Of a stretch of 64,000 nt of DNA, positions 20,313 through 31,172 are shown one piece after another. Position 1 is the stretch's first letter. Every line of letters starts with the position of its first letter. The stretch comes from Triticum aestivum (lineage: Eukaryota; Streptophyta; Magnoliopsida; Poales; Poaceae). The DNA is taken from NCBI RefSeq assembly GCF_018294505.1, contig NC_057809.1, positions 417,993,485 to 418,057,484 on the forward strand, read 5' to 3'. The notes beneath the pieces were generated by a model that was given only the letters and a program-made list of their open reading frames with translations, had not been told where the DNA came from and made no database searches. A program made the position numbers and the translations under genes.

Positions 20313-21660
20313 GCACTGATGGTGGGATCCCCAATTTGTTTTCTTTGTTCTTGTTTTTCCAACCGTGAGTACCACCATGTGTCTCTAGTAGATCGAACTG
20401 CTAGTTTGCTGTAACTTGAGAGTTGTACCATTGGTAGTTGCTATGGAGTGGTTTGGACATGTTGTTGATCTGAAGCATAACCTGATCCTCCCGGCAAAAA
20501 AGAAAGAAAGAAGCATAACCTGATCCCTTCTCACTTAATCAGCACCTTTTTGTGTAAGAAGAGCGTCTAGTATTACAGTGGTTATTAGTTGGATACGTAT
20601 ACTACTGACAAGCAAAGCAATCATACCTTGTTTTATTTTCTAATTCTTTGGCCCGATCGATGGCTAGATTAACATGGTACTTTAGTTCCTAAATTCTAAG
20701 CATGCAAGTTTCTGAATTCTAGGTGTGCATCAGCATCATGAGTTAATCAGATATATGTGTAACCAGCTATACTAATGATGTTGCTATAATAAATAATAAT
20801 TCTGGAATACCACCTCTTTTTATAGCTAGCATGTAGGCTATAAGCTCTCGTTGATGCTATAGATGGTCGGGTTGGTTTCAAAATTTTGGGTGAAAATTAG
20901 ATTCTAACCCAGTTTGTAGCAGGTTTGATAGGTATATAACTCACTACAGAAACGTCAGTTGCACAGTCAAAGGTCTGAAGTGAAATATTCTCATTGGAAA
21001 AATTTGCAACTATAAATTATCAAATTGTAAGCTTAAAGTTTCATCACTTAGCAGTATGATCTGTATTCCCATCCTATCTGCATTGTGGAATTATGTGTGC
21101 TCTATTATACTTCTATTTGTTTCCTTGACTACAAAACAAGAATTGATTTGAATTCTTTCCACCGGTGTTTTTGTTAGATCTCACGACACTGCATCTGTTG
21201 TTGACAGAACGCACCACTTGTGGCTGCTATGTTTTCTCCCTCATACATGGCATCAATGGTGTGTCTGCCTGATCCTACAACAAGTGTTCACTCTTTGATG
21301 AGTCTTCTAATCTGCAATTTATGCCTGGTCCATCTTCATGCTGCACATGGTACTTTGACATGGGCATCAGCCTGACAGGAATCCACTCCAATTTTATTCA
21401 AGCTTGCTAGGTTGCCAGACGATGGGTGCCGAAATTTCTTATATCTCATAAATTTGGAAGTCTTGAGAAGGTAATGATGCTTCCCTCATTTGTACTCCCT
21501 TTGTAAACTTTCATAAGACCGCTCTTTACAGCGGGCATAGTATTTTGAATATTTGTCAGCTAGCCCACTATCTTTACTTGCCCTCCCCAATTATATTTTT
21601 GCAATGATTGTCCATTTATCTCATACGTACTATCAACCAGATCATGCAGTTGTTCCAATA
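20313..21660. other. AT-rich interior of CACTA F, no recognisable gene
   Basis: The stretch looks intron-like (donor-like GTAAGC at 20309, AT-rich body) with a more exon-like part at about 21180-21470 ending in a donor-like GAGAAGGTAATG. It may be a captured gene fragment. I could not assign a protein. Confidence 0.35.
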
Positions 21661-22606
21661 TGCCGGGGTACTGATCCACGAGCACCTATGGGACCGGCGG
21701 ACCGGGTCCCTTTCGGTTCGGCGGGGGCGGAGATCGTGCAAAGAGTGGATCGAGGTGATGCACGCGAGCGATTTACCCAGGTTCGGGCCGCACGGATGCA
21801 TAAAACCCTACTCCTGCTTTGTGGTTTGTATTGATTTCTTGCTCGGGAGCGCGGAGTGCTACAGTACACACCCGCAGCTAACAAGACCGAGCGTGAGTGT
21901 TCGAACCCTCCCCTACGTTGCACATGGGCCTTCTTTTATATGCTCAAGGGGTTACCAATAGGTGGTAACGGAGGTAAAGGGCAAAAATGAAAAGGTGCTG
22001 CGGTAGGCACAGCTACCTGCTACAGTGTATCATACCTAACCCTGACGGCAGGGGACAAGGGACTTAAATGCCCGTTTGTGTCGCCTAAACAGTGCGAAAA
22101 GGGACCGCCAGGGATGCCACCGTTCGCCACGATGGCGATCTTGTCAGCGCCGCTTGCCACCGCACGCCGCTGGCTGCACAACCTCCCGCCACGTACGCCT
22201 GGAAGAGCCCCAGAGCGACATGTTGGTGGATGTGCTAGAGCGCGGGCCCAGGGAGGTGGCTTGCCGCGGCAAGCGCCTTGCCACTGTCGTTGTCTTGTCG
22301 CGTCCGGGAGCTTGTCGCTCACCGGGCCTTGCCGGGGCGCGTGGTGCACCGCGGCAAGTTCCTTGCAATGCCTTGGGTGGCCTTCCCGGCAAGCTCCTCT
22401 TGCCGGGGTCTTGGGATGCTTTTGTTAGCCTTCCCGGCAAGCTTCGGGGTCTTGTCTTCTTGGCTTGGACACTTTGTTCTTGAATGGCTCCAAAGGAACC
22501 ACAGAGGACCTTGGCGGTCACCTGGCAAGCCTTGCCGCGGCATGCTGCGACTGCCCGTGCACAAGTTCGGGATACTAGGGTATCCCTACTCTAGTACACC
22601 GACAGG
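21661..22606 (+). repeat. LTR of Gypsy fragment G inside CACTA F
   Basis: It begins TGCCGGGGTACTGATCC and ends TAGTACACCGACA, giving near-inverted TG...CA ends, and contains the LTR phrase TTTACCCAGGTTCGGGCC near 21772. Preceding bases CAATA (21656-21660) would be the target duplication; no partner is seen. The strand is inferred from that phrase and from the gag-like ORF lying to the right. Confidence 0.62.
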
Positions 22607-22980
22607 AGCCCCCGGGCTTGGGCCATACACGGTGCCGAGCGTTGTTGGGCCAGGCCCAAAACAGGGCACGGGCACGCGCGGCCTAGGTTACGCTGTATCT
22701 TACTCCGTATCCACCGCGCCCTCCCCGAACGGCATGCGTCGAATGCGGCGTCGTGGGAGAGATCATGGGGGTTTCTTTATTCGGAAATGCGGAACGTCCG
22801 CCCCCTCCCTCTTTATAAGCAGGGGAAACGGGGGCAGTTCGCAGATTCGCCCGTTGCTGCTTCCAATCTCAGAAATCTCCGCCGCTCCCTCGTCTTCCCA
22901 AAGCCGAAAGAGAGCAGCGCTCCGCCCCCCCATCGCCACCAGCGCCACCAACGCCGTCCATCTCCTCCACCACTTTCGCC

Positions 22981-23763
22981 ATGGCTCCAAAAGCCGACAA
23001 GGGGAAGGTCGTGAAGTCGACCGAGGCGCAGCGGCTCGCGGCGCTGCGGAAGGAGCGCGCAGCCCCCCCCCCCCAAGCTTGCCGCGAAGGAGCTGAGGGA
23101 GAACTACTACCTCTTCTGGTCGGCGGAGACACGAGCGCATCCGCGCACAAAGGTACTCCCCGCCGCCGCTTGGAAGAAGGCCCCAAATGGATACCCCTTC
23201 TTCGCTTTGTTCTTCTACTGCGGGCTCTTCCCGCCTTTCTCTGAATTCTTCTGTGACATTATGAATACCTATGGATTCCACCTCCTTGACTTCACCCCCA
23301 ATGCTGTCCTGACCATGGCAGTTTTCGCACATCTCTGCGAAAACTTTGTCGGAGTCCTTCCCAACGTAGCCCTCTTCCGCCACTTCTTCATACCCCGAGT
23401 AGAGAGAGGAGAGGCTCTATCCGGCGGAATCGCCTGGATCTCAAGGGCCGGCAAGAAGGAAACGTATCTGGAGGGAGAATTCCACGGCAAGTGGGAGGAG
23501 TGGAGGGCAGATTGGTGCTGGATTGACGAGGAGAGCCCGCAGCCATTCACCACCCGGCGTCGAACCCCAGTAGCACGCGGCAGCGATTGGAGCTACGTCG
23601 CCCCGGAAGACGACAGGCTGAAGATTGCCGTCACCAGGATCTTGCGCCTCAGGCTTGCCGAGCTTACTGTTGGCGCTGTTGGTGTAGACTTTCTTCGCCG
23701 CCGCATCGCCCCTCTGCAGGAACGGGGGAGACCCACTTGGGAGTTCAAGAACGCGGCGGACAT
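22981..23763 (+). pseudogene. Gypsy-type gag-like ORF, 5' part, of fragment G
   Basis: It starts MAPKADKGKVVKSTEAQRL; a run of 12 C near 23062 shifts the frame. The continuation (KLAAKELRENYYLFW, then FFYCGLFPPFSEFFCDIMN and FFIPRVERGEALSGG) resembles the putative gypsy-type transposon domain (Pfam Transposase_28, from memory), which sits in the gag region of some plant Gypsy elements. It stops abruptly at about 23763, where CACTA F subterminal repeats resume. The rest of gag and all of pol are missing, so this is a truncated piece. Confidence 0.7.
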
Positions 23764-26034
23764 ACTAAGTGTCGACATAGGTAGGGTGTATGCTAACTTA
23801 CCATCTGTCGGCATAGGTAGGGTGTACATGGACAGACCATGTGTCGGCGTATGTGGGGTGTACATAGACAGACCATGTGTCGGCGTAGATAGGGTGTATG
23901 CCAACTAGAAAAGTGTCGGCAAGTGAACTTCTGTCGGCAATACCTTTTCCCACAGCAAGTCCTTCGACTCTTTTATCTTCTGTCAGCATATGTGCTAGCT
24001 TCAAGTTATGTGTCGGCAAAGGTACCATATGCCAACAGATAGATGTGTCGCCAAAACTTGACTGTGGTGTAGTGTAGATGCTCAAGTTGTTCGTAACCGG
24101 GGACACGACTATTTGATTAGGTTTTAACACTCTGCAGAGGTTTGCGCACTTCTCCCCACAAGACTCGATCGCCTCCCTTGATGTTCTCGCACTGCCTGGC
24201 GTTTGAGAACAGGATGACCGAGACATAGTCTTTCGAAAATGTTTCCCCTTAACCCACGGATAGGCCGGTACACCTACATCATTCTACATCTGCTAGCCCA
24301 TCCCGGAAGGGGTCACACTAACTACTCAACTAAGCCAGAGCCCATATTGGCTTGTGGCTGCACACGTAAGCTTCTAGACATGAGAATACAATTGATCTCT
24401 TTGAGCCTGGGCGGCCGACCACTAGTGGTGCACCACCATGGATTAACCATGCATGCTCCCACTGAACTTCGCCACCATTCAAACCAAATACCGCCCAGGT
24501 AGTTCATTTACAAGTCTTGGTCCTGATCACTACTTTGTCACTCATGTCTCGCCATGTTCGCTTCCCAAACCACGTCTACATTTAGCGAGGCAAAAATAAA
24601 CTTACACAGTGGTGACAAGGATGTATAGATCAGACCTACCTCAAATGAACTACTAGGTAACGACATAGCCATCTAGCAACAATAAATCCTACCATGCAAT
24701 CCTACCACAAAAGGACTAAGTGCATAATATAAAACATAGTTAATTGAAGGAATGATCAAATGTGAACTTCCCTGGATACCGATAGTTGAATTCTAAAGAT
24801 CGATAGTAATAGGCTTGGCACTCCGGATAGTCTATCATCAAAGTAAAATAACATACATAAGCAATCATTCCAGAGAGCAATAACATGCAACACAACCGAC
24901 TCGAAAAAACAAATGGGAAATCCAACACACATAACTTGCATGCAAATAATTCTAGGTGCTAACAATAAGTGACATAAGGTGCAAAACTGTGATGTGATCC
25001 ATCGTGCATACTTGGCATAGTAATAAAACTATCATGGACAGATACTAATCGTGTGAAAAGTATAGTGACAAAGGTCTAGGTGGTAGGGTTTGGCTACGGT
25101 GACACGGTGCAAAAAGAATCACATCAATCGGAACTACGGTTTAGGAGATATGGCCAGTTGAAGTTTGAATTAAAACCTGAATAAATTCAAATTTAAAATT
25201 GGCCAAAAGTTTTCCAATCCAGTTCTCTGGATAAAGCTATTCGAGACGAACATTTTGCCGCTGGTTTCGTCGAATTTGGACTTACGGTTAAAAAGATACA
25301 ACCATTGGAAGATTAGGGGCTAAACTGAAAACTCAGGGACTAATCTATAATTAAAACTACAGCAACTAGGTCCCTGGCCATGTGGCACACTGTGAGAGGC
25401 CAGAGAGTGTTCACTACGGCAACTATACGGTGAACGGCCACTAAATAATAAATACAACTACCGCGGCTAAATAAAAAGAAAACCGAAGGTCGGTTTTTCA
25501 CTAAAACTGCACGGTTTAATAAAACCTTGGTTAACCGTTTTAAACAAAAACAAACAAACAGAACGGGGGGCAGCACACAGCGAGCGGCAGCGTCAGCGTC
25601 GGTGAGGTGCAGGGGACGGCGGTGCGGCGTTGGGCAGCGACGGGGTGACGGCTACGGCGGCCTCCGGTGGGTTCCGGCGGCGGCGAAGTGGACAGAGGGG
25701 TGTGGCGCGGCGCTGGCGGTCTGGTGGTGTAGTCGGCGGGCGGTGGGGTGGCCTAGATGGGCGAGGTAGAGGGCAACAGCTTCGTGCTCCAGCGAGGCTC
25801 TCGGTCAGTGGCTGCGTCACCCCGGCAAGACCTAGGAGCAAAAATGATGTCAAAATGACGCGGTGGTTTGAGGCAACAAGATTAATGAAGACAAAGAGGG
25901 CTCGGGTGTACCACCGCCGGCAGAAACAATGGCGGACTGGCTTGGCTCCGGCGAGATCCGAATGGGCGAGGCGGCGGCTACAAGCGACGAGGGATGACGC
26001 GAGAGAGCTGAATGGAGAGAGGGGAGTCCTGGGG

Positions 26035-26041
26035 TTTTATA
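26035..26041 (-). promoter_or_regulatory. TATA box of solo LTR E
   Basis: The minus strand reads CCTATAAAACCCC beside the GC-rich block. It is the counterpart of the TATA-like box in Gypsy A at 5309-5316. Confidence 0.6.
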
Positions 26042-27081
26042 GGCGCGGCTAGGGGTGCTGGGAAGCTGTGGATAAGGCCTATCCCGAGGGGAAGGCGGCC
26101 GGTGGTTGCGGGCGGCGCGTGCGGTGTTTATCCGGTGTTGCACGGGAGGTTAGAGATGACGAGGTGGGGCGGGTCCCACCTGTCGGCGAGCGCGGAAGGG
26201 GCGCGTGAGGGGAAGTAGCGGGCGGTCGCCCAGCTCGAAGCGCTCCATGCGCTGGGGCAGGCCATGGGCCAAAAGCGCGGCTGGGCTGGCTCGTGCGCTC
26301 CTGGGCCGAACAGTGTTTCGGTCCAGGCGGTGCGCTTGTTTTTTTAAACACAAAGGAAAACTGTAGTAGAATAAAGTAAATAAAAAATTTACATAGGCAT
26401 ATTATATATCAAAATGCTCAGAAAAATACCAAGAATAAGATGAACTATTTTCCAAGTTCAAATAAATTCCAAAGAAAATCATAAAAGTTAAACAGTTCTA
26501 TTGTTGCATTTAAAATCAATAAAAATCATTTTTTAAATAGCAAAATGATTTCAAATTTATCTTCTCCTATTTTTCTATTGTAGGGAATCATTTTACCCTT
26601 ATTTCTATTTATTTATTTTTAGGAGAAAAATAATTTGAATATAAACCCAAATAACTCCCAAATGGATTTGAAATTTGGAAATCCAAATAACTTCAAAGTG
26701 ACTTTCAAATTATTTCTTTGAAACTTCCAACTCTCTTCCTTCAAATTTGAAGAAATCATTTTATGAAATCATTGAGTTGCTTACTGTTTCTAAATTTGAA
26801 ATGTTTCAAATGGAATTCAAATCATTTTCAAACCCCTTTTCATTTTTTTTAATGGAAGAAGTCATATTATCTTCACTCTAGGGTTTTGTGATGAAATGAA
26901 TTTGAATTCAGGAAGATCAAAATGCAAGATGAAAAGTTTTGGCCCTCTCATTCAACTTTCAAAAAGTTTTCAATTTCCAATCATTTTCACACAATCAATC
27001 ACACAACAATAAAACAAACAATCATAATAATTCATTTAATATAACATTCCAAAATTTAGAATTTTGGGATGTTACACGAAA

Positions 27082-27152
27082 AAATGCTGCTGCTGAGATG
27101 AAGAAAATAAGGTCCTCGTTGCCCACACAAGTGTGGGTTGCGAAGAAGGAAT
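27082..27152 (+). pseudogene. C-terminal end of gag, Copia D
   Basis: The frame reads NAAAEMKKIRSSLPTQVWVA followed by KKE and a stop, matching in position and sense the J gag end (LKMWVVKKA, stop). Immediately after the stop comes CCCTCTCTTGCAG, a pyrimidine tract plus AG, as in J. Confidence 0.62.
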
Positions 27153-27590
27153 AACCCTCTCTTGCAGGTGATATCTCAGGGATCTTCACCGTTCATCTGT
27201 TACCTTGAGATCTATTGTTGGTGCTAGTTCTTTGTGTTTTCATTTGTATCCTTTTATTCATTGTGTTTTGTGTTTTCTTTTGTTTGGCTAAGTATTTTGT
27301 GTCGGACTATGTGTTCCCTTTGTTCTTCCTCATCATAAACATGCAAGTTCATTTGAAGAAGATCTCAATCTGATGTCCTTGGTCGTGAATGAAATCAACT
27401 TCGCAATTTTATCTGTTTTTGGCATTTGCCCTTCTTCAAACCTTTTGGTCTTCCATTCAGTTTCCGAGAATTTCGCAGGAAATGGTTGACATGTGCCCAT
27501 GATCTCACGATCGTGATCTTGTCCATTGAATGTGTAACATCCCATGTTTTTCAGCTGTAGATTTCGGAGGAAGTAGTTTTGCCTACGGGC
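27153..27590 (+). other. noncoding spacer of Copia D between gag end and TATA box
   Basis: T-rich sequence with many stops in all frames. In J the equivalent interval holds protease, integrase, RT and RNase H; nothing of these is visible here. It leads into the TATA box at 27591. Confidence 0.6.
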
Positions 27591-27598
27591 TATATAAA
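27591..27598 (+). promoter_or_regulatory. internal TATA box and leader upstream of the Copia D extra ORF
   Basis: TATATAAA lies in the context GGGCTATATAAAGCCC, followed by a CT-rich leader (27608-27700) with a host-gene-like style, an AT-rich intron-like stretch, and TTTTTCTCTCAG ending at 28164, ten bases before the ATG of the extra ORF. The layout suggests a second transcript with a 5' intron. Copia J has a similar arrangement on its own strand. Confidence 0.5.
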
Positions 27599-28173
27599 GC
27601 CCTCCTCCAGGCGTCTTCTTCTTTTGTTCTCTCTTAGTTCGTCCTCAAACCCCTTCACGCACTCGGCCTGAGCCTGAGCTCGAAGCAACGCCGTCGACCC
27701 GCCTCGCCATGTAACTCCGGTGAAGCCTCGCCATTGTTGGTCACACCAGTGCGGTACTTCTTCTTCTACGCATTACCGTAGTCGATCTCTGCTACCAAGT
27801 TAGGGCACACAAATCTAGATCTAACCCTGTGTATTCCTCTGTTCTAGGGCTGTTCTTACCGATGCAAATATTCCTTGATTTATTTTATTGTGGTAGATGT
27901 TTAGGGCTCTTTAAGTCACGGCGTGTACAGTTTGTAGTTTTTCCCTCGTATGACTCATCTAAGATCTAGGGTTCATGTATTTTTCGAAAGACTATATAAG
28001 TTGTTACTCTGCCTTATGGTGTGCGACAATTCTATAGATGATATATTTCAAATATATACCATGGATTCCTTGTTGCTTCTGAAACTTGTTGTTTTTAGTC
28101 CAAATGCTTCTTTGCATGTTTATGACCCTATCTTGTTTTCCCTTGCATTGTTGTTTTTCTCTCAGGAGTGGTC

Positions 28174-29583
28174 ATGGCTCACAGTTCGGAAGAGTAGTCT
28201 GGGTCTGAAGAAGAAATACCTCAGATGCCGCATGTGGCTAAAAGAGCAAAGTTGGCTGGTTAAAGAAAACCTACTAAGCCGCCAAAGATTCCGAATAAGA
28301 AGTCTGAATTTGAATCAGAGGAAGAAGAAGATGATATTCCCTTGGCTCACAGTCAGCCCGAGGATGAATAGATCATCGACTCAAAGACTTTTTTCTCCAA
28401 TGGAAATCCCAAGAAGGGTGGTCGCGGTAGAGAAAGAAACACCGCAGCTGAGATATCTGATCCCGAGACTTATAAAACTCCACCTGGAGTTGAAACAACA
28501 ACCAAAAGAAATATCATGCTGCAAAGGATTCACCGTCACTGGGTGAAGAAGTGGTTCAACTATGAGAATGTCTATGGAAATATCAGATCTTGTTTGCATT
28601 CACCCCACCATGGAATGACTGCATAGCTGAGGGTTGCCTCGGTCTAGATGATGAAAAAGTCATGCCAAATCCTCCCACAAATGCTCATGTTGACTCACTG
28701 AAAACAATTGCTGATTTTCCCAAAGAAGTGGATAAGAGAGCCAAGGCCGCAAAGAGAAATGAAGTGGAACAGAGAAATCTTGAGTTGACTCAACAAGACG
28801 TGCAAGAGAAGAAGGATCGGGCTTTTGCCCGAAAAAGGAAGTTTGTTTCTCCTCAAGCCTCTATAAAGAAATCTGTTGCAAGAGAATCCAAGAAGGCAGC
28901 TTCTGCTTCTGAGTCCTCCGATGAGAATGCTCCCAAAGAAATATCGATGTATAACCAGCGAGCTCTTCTTGACAAGCCATATCAAACTCGTTCACCAGCA
29001 AAGGTTTCACCTCCGTTCAGAATGTCACCAAGGCTTGCTCCTGCTGGAGTCTCAGACCCTTCGGGTTCTGCTGCCCCTTCTGCGAAGATAAAGTTGTTGC
29101 CTGAAGAGAAAGCTATTGTTGCTATCAAGAAGGCCAAATCTAGGGTTCCTGCTTCCACAAAGGAACAAAAGCATGACTTTGAGTTCATGATTGATCTTGT
29201 TGAATGTGCTGCCTACGATGCCAAATCAGCTGATTTGAGCAGTTTGGATTTGCCTGATGATGTTATCAAATTGGTAGCAAAACATTTCACGGAGCTGGGA
29301 GAGATCACCAAGGAGCTAAACCAAGCTGTTGAGGATATGAAAACCCTCGAGCAAATGAGGAGAGATGCATGCATAGAATCTGAAAGAAAGAGCCTGAACA
29401 AGGAGATTCTTGAGCTCACCAAAGCCCTCACTGTTATGAGGAATAATAAGATTGAGTGGCACACTAAGCTAAAAATGGACATTTCCCAGCTGTGTGATCG
29501 AAGGCATGAAGAGATTGAACGTCAAGTGGTAATTGCTCGATGAAGGGAAAAGGAAGAAAAGCGTCAAAAAGCCGAGGCAAGAG
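28174..29583 (+). pseudogene. extra ORF of Copia D (Lys/Glu-rich, coiled-coil), truncated
   Basis: The frame opens ATG at 28174 (MAHSSEE) and has stops at 28195, 28261 and 28369, then a frame change near 28580. The long open part to 29543 is highly charged: basic patches (RAFARKRKFVS), Ser-rich segments and a C-terminal coiled coil (LTKALTVMRNN, HEEIERQVV). After a stop at 29541 the charged frame continues (REKEEKRQKAEAR) until Gypsy H cuts it at 29583. The segment MLQRIHRHWVKKWF resembles IQWIRHYWAEQWFKYRFV at the start of the J extra ORF, so the two are probably homologous. Function unknown. Confidence 0.58.
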
Positions 29584-31172
29584 TGATGTCGCTAGAAGCT
29601 ACGTCGGTATTTCCTCAAAGAGGAAGGGATGATGCAGCACAACGGCGGTAAGTATTTCCCTCAGATATGAAACCAAGGTTATTGAACCAGCAGGAGAACC
29701 AAGCAACACAATGTAAACAGCACCTGCACACAAATAACAAATACTCGCAACCCGACGTGTAAAAGGGGTTGTCAATCCCTTTCGGGTAACGGCGCTAGAA
29801 ATTGGCAAACGGACGTGAGGGAGTTGTAATATTGATAGATCGAACGCCAAATAAAATAAATTGCAGCAAGGTATTTTTGTATTTTTGGTTTAGTAGATCC
29901 AAAAATAAAAAACAAATAAAATAGATCGCAAAGGTAAATAATATGAGAAAGAGACTCTGGGGCCATAGGTTTCACTAGTGTCTTCTCTCAAGAAAAATAG
30001 CAAACGGTGGGTAAACAAATTACTCTTGGGCAATTGATAGACTTCAAATAATCATGACGATATCCAGGCAATGATCATTACATAGGAATCACGTCCAAGA
30101 TTAGTAGACCGACTCCTGCCTGCATCTACTACTATTACTCCACACATCGACCACTATCCAACATGCATCTAGTGTATTAAGTTCATGGAGAAACGGAGTA
30201 ATGCAATAAGAACGATGACATGATGTAGACAAGATCTATCTCTATAGAGATAGACCCCATCGTTTTATCCTTAGTAGCAACGATACATACGTGTCGGTTC
30301 CCTTTCTATCACTGGGATCAAGCACCGTGAGATCGAACCCACTACAAAGCACCTCTTCCCATTGCAAGATAGATAGATCAAGTTGGCCAAACAAAACCCA
30401 AATATCAGAGAACAAATACGAGGCTATAAGCAATCATGCATATAAGAGATCAAAGAAACTCAAATAACTTACATGGATATAAAAAGATAGATCTGATCAT
30501 AAACTCAAAGTTCATTCGATCCCAACAAACACACCGCAAAAAGAGTTACATCATATGGATCTCCAAGAGAACATTGTATTGAGAATCAAATGAGAGAGAG
30601 AGGAAGCCATCTAGCTACTAATTATGGACCCAAAGGTCTAGAAAGTACTACTCACGCATCATTGGAGAGGCACCAATGGAAGTGGTGAACCCCTCCGCGA
30701 TGGTGTCTATATTGGATCTGGAGGTTCTGGACTCTGCGGCGGCTGGAATTGATTGTCGTCCACTCCCCTAGGGTTTCTGGAATATTGGGGTATTTATAGA
30801 GAAAAGAGGCGGTCCGGGGGGCACCCGAGGTGGGCACAACCCACCAGGGCGCGCCTGGGCCTCCAGGCGTGCCCTGGTCGGTTGTGCTCCCCTGGGAGCA
30901 CCCCCCCCCCCAGGCGCAGCCTTGGCCCATTAGGTGTCTTCTGGTCCATAAAAAATCTCTATAAAGTTTCATTGCATTTGCACTCTGTTTGGTATTGATT
31001 TTCTATGATGTAAGAAACATGCAAAAAACAGCAACTCACACTTGGTACTATGTCAATAGGTTAGTTCCAGAAATGATATAAAAATGACTATAAAATGATT
31101 ATAAAACATCCAGGATTGATAATATAACAGCATGTAACAATAAAAAATTATAGATACGTTGGAGATGTATCA
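29584..31172 (-). repeat. 3' LTR of Gypsy H (1589 bp)
   Basis: Ends are TGATGTCGC (29584) and GAGATGTATCA (31172). The left flank 29579-29583 is AAGAG, inside the extra ORF of Copia D. A GC-rich inverted repeat lies at about 30815-30900 just upstream (minus sense) of the TATA box. Confidence 0.88.
30791..30798 (-). promoter_or_regulatory. TATA box of Gypsy H LTR
   Basis: The minus strand reads CTCTATAAATACCCC. It lies about 20 bases downstream of a GC-rich palindromic block, as in the LTRs of C, I and L. Confidence 0.65.

Larger units (their letters stand above)
19200..24074. mobile_element. CACTA element F, non-autonomous
   Basis: Terminal inverted repeats CACTACACCACGGT (19200) and ACTGTGGTGTAGTG (ending 24074) match at 13 of 14 positions. 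TAG duplications lie at 19197-19199 and 24075-24077. Subterminal arrays of TGTCGGC-type motifs occur at both ends (19270-19520 and 23765-24060). No transposase ORF is present. The interior is a Pro-rich GC-rich block, an AT-rich gene-like block and a Gypsy fragment, G. Confidence 0.92.
18661..27076 (-). mobile_element. Solo LTR E of the Gypsy A family, interrupted by CACTA F
   Basis: TGTAGCGACC at 18661 and GATGTTACA ending at 27076 are the same LTR ends as in Gypsy A. It is flanked by perfect 5-bp duplications CGAAA (18656-18660 and 27077-27081). Removing CACTA F leaves about 3.54 kb, longer than the 2.72-kb LTR of A. No internal Gypsy sequence remains, so this is a solo LTR formed by recombination between LTRs. 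The minus strand is the LTR sense strand. 24078-25560 and 26340-27060 are AT-rich; 25570-26340 is GC-rich and full of spurious ORFs. Confidence 0.92.
18346..29583 (+). mobile_element. Copia element D, non-autonomous, interrupted by C, E and H
   Basis: Visible pieces are a gag fragment (18346-18655), the gag end (27077-27152), a noncoding spacer with a TATA box (27153-28173) and a broken extra ORF (28174-29583). No integrase, RT or RNase H lies between gag and the extra ORF, where Copia J carries 3.4 kb of pol. Both ends of D are outside the window or hidden. The assignment to the SIRE/Maximus type is inferred from similarity of gag end and layout to J. Confidence 0.68.

Noticed and set aside
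22019..22564. Long overlapping ORFs rich in Arg, Pro and Gly
   Set aside because: They lie within the LTR of fragment G, on both strands, without domain motifs.
25527..26353. Several overlapping Arg/Pro/Ala-rich ORFs
   Set aside because: They fall in the GC-rich block of solo LTR E, the equivalent of the block in A, and are open in many frames because of base composition.
27950..28546. 198-residue ORF with a hydrophobic N-terminus
   Set aside because: It starts in the intron-like stretch upstream of the acceptor at 28164 and then runs out of frame through the Copia D extra ORF; the hydrophobicity comes from the T-rich intron.
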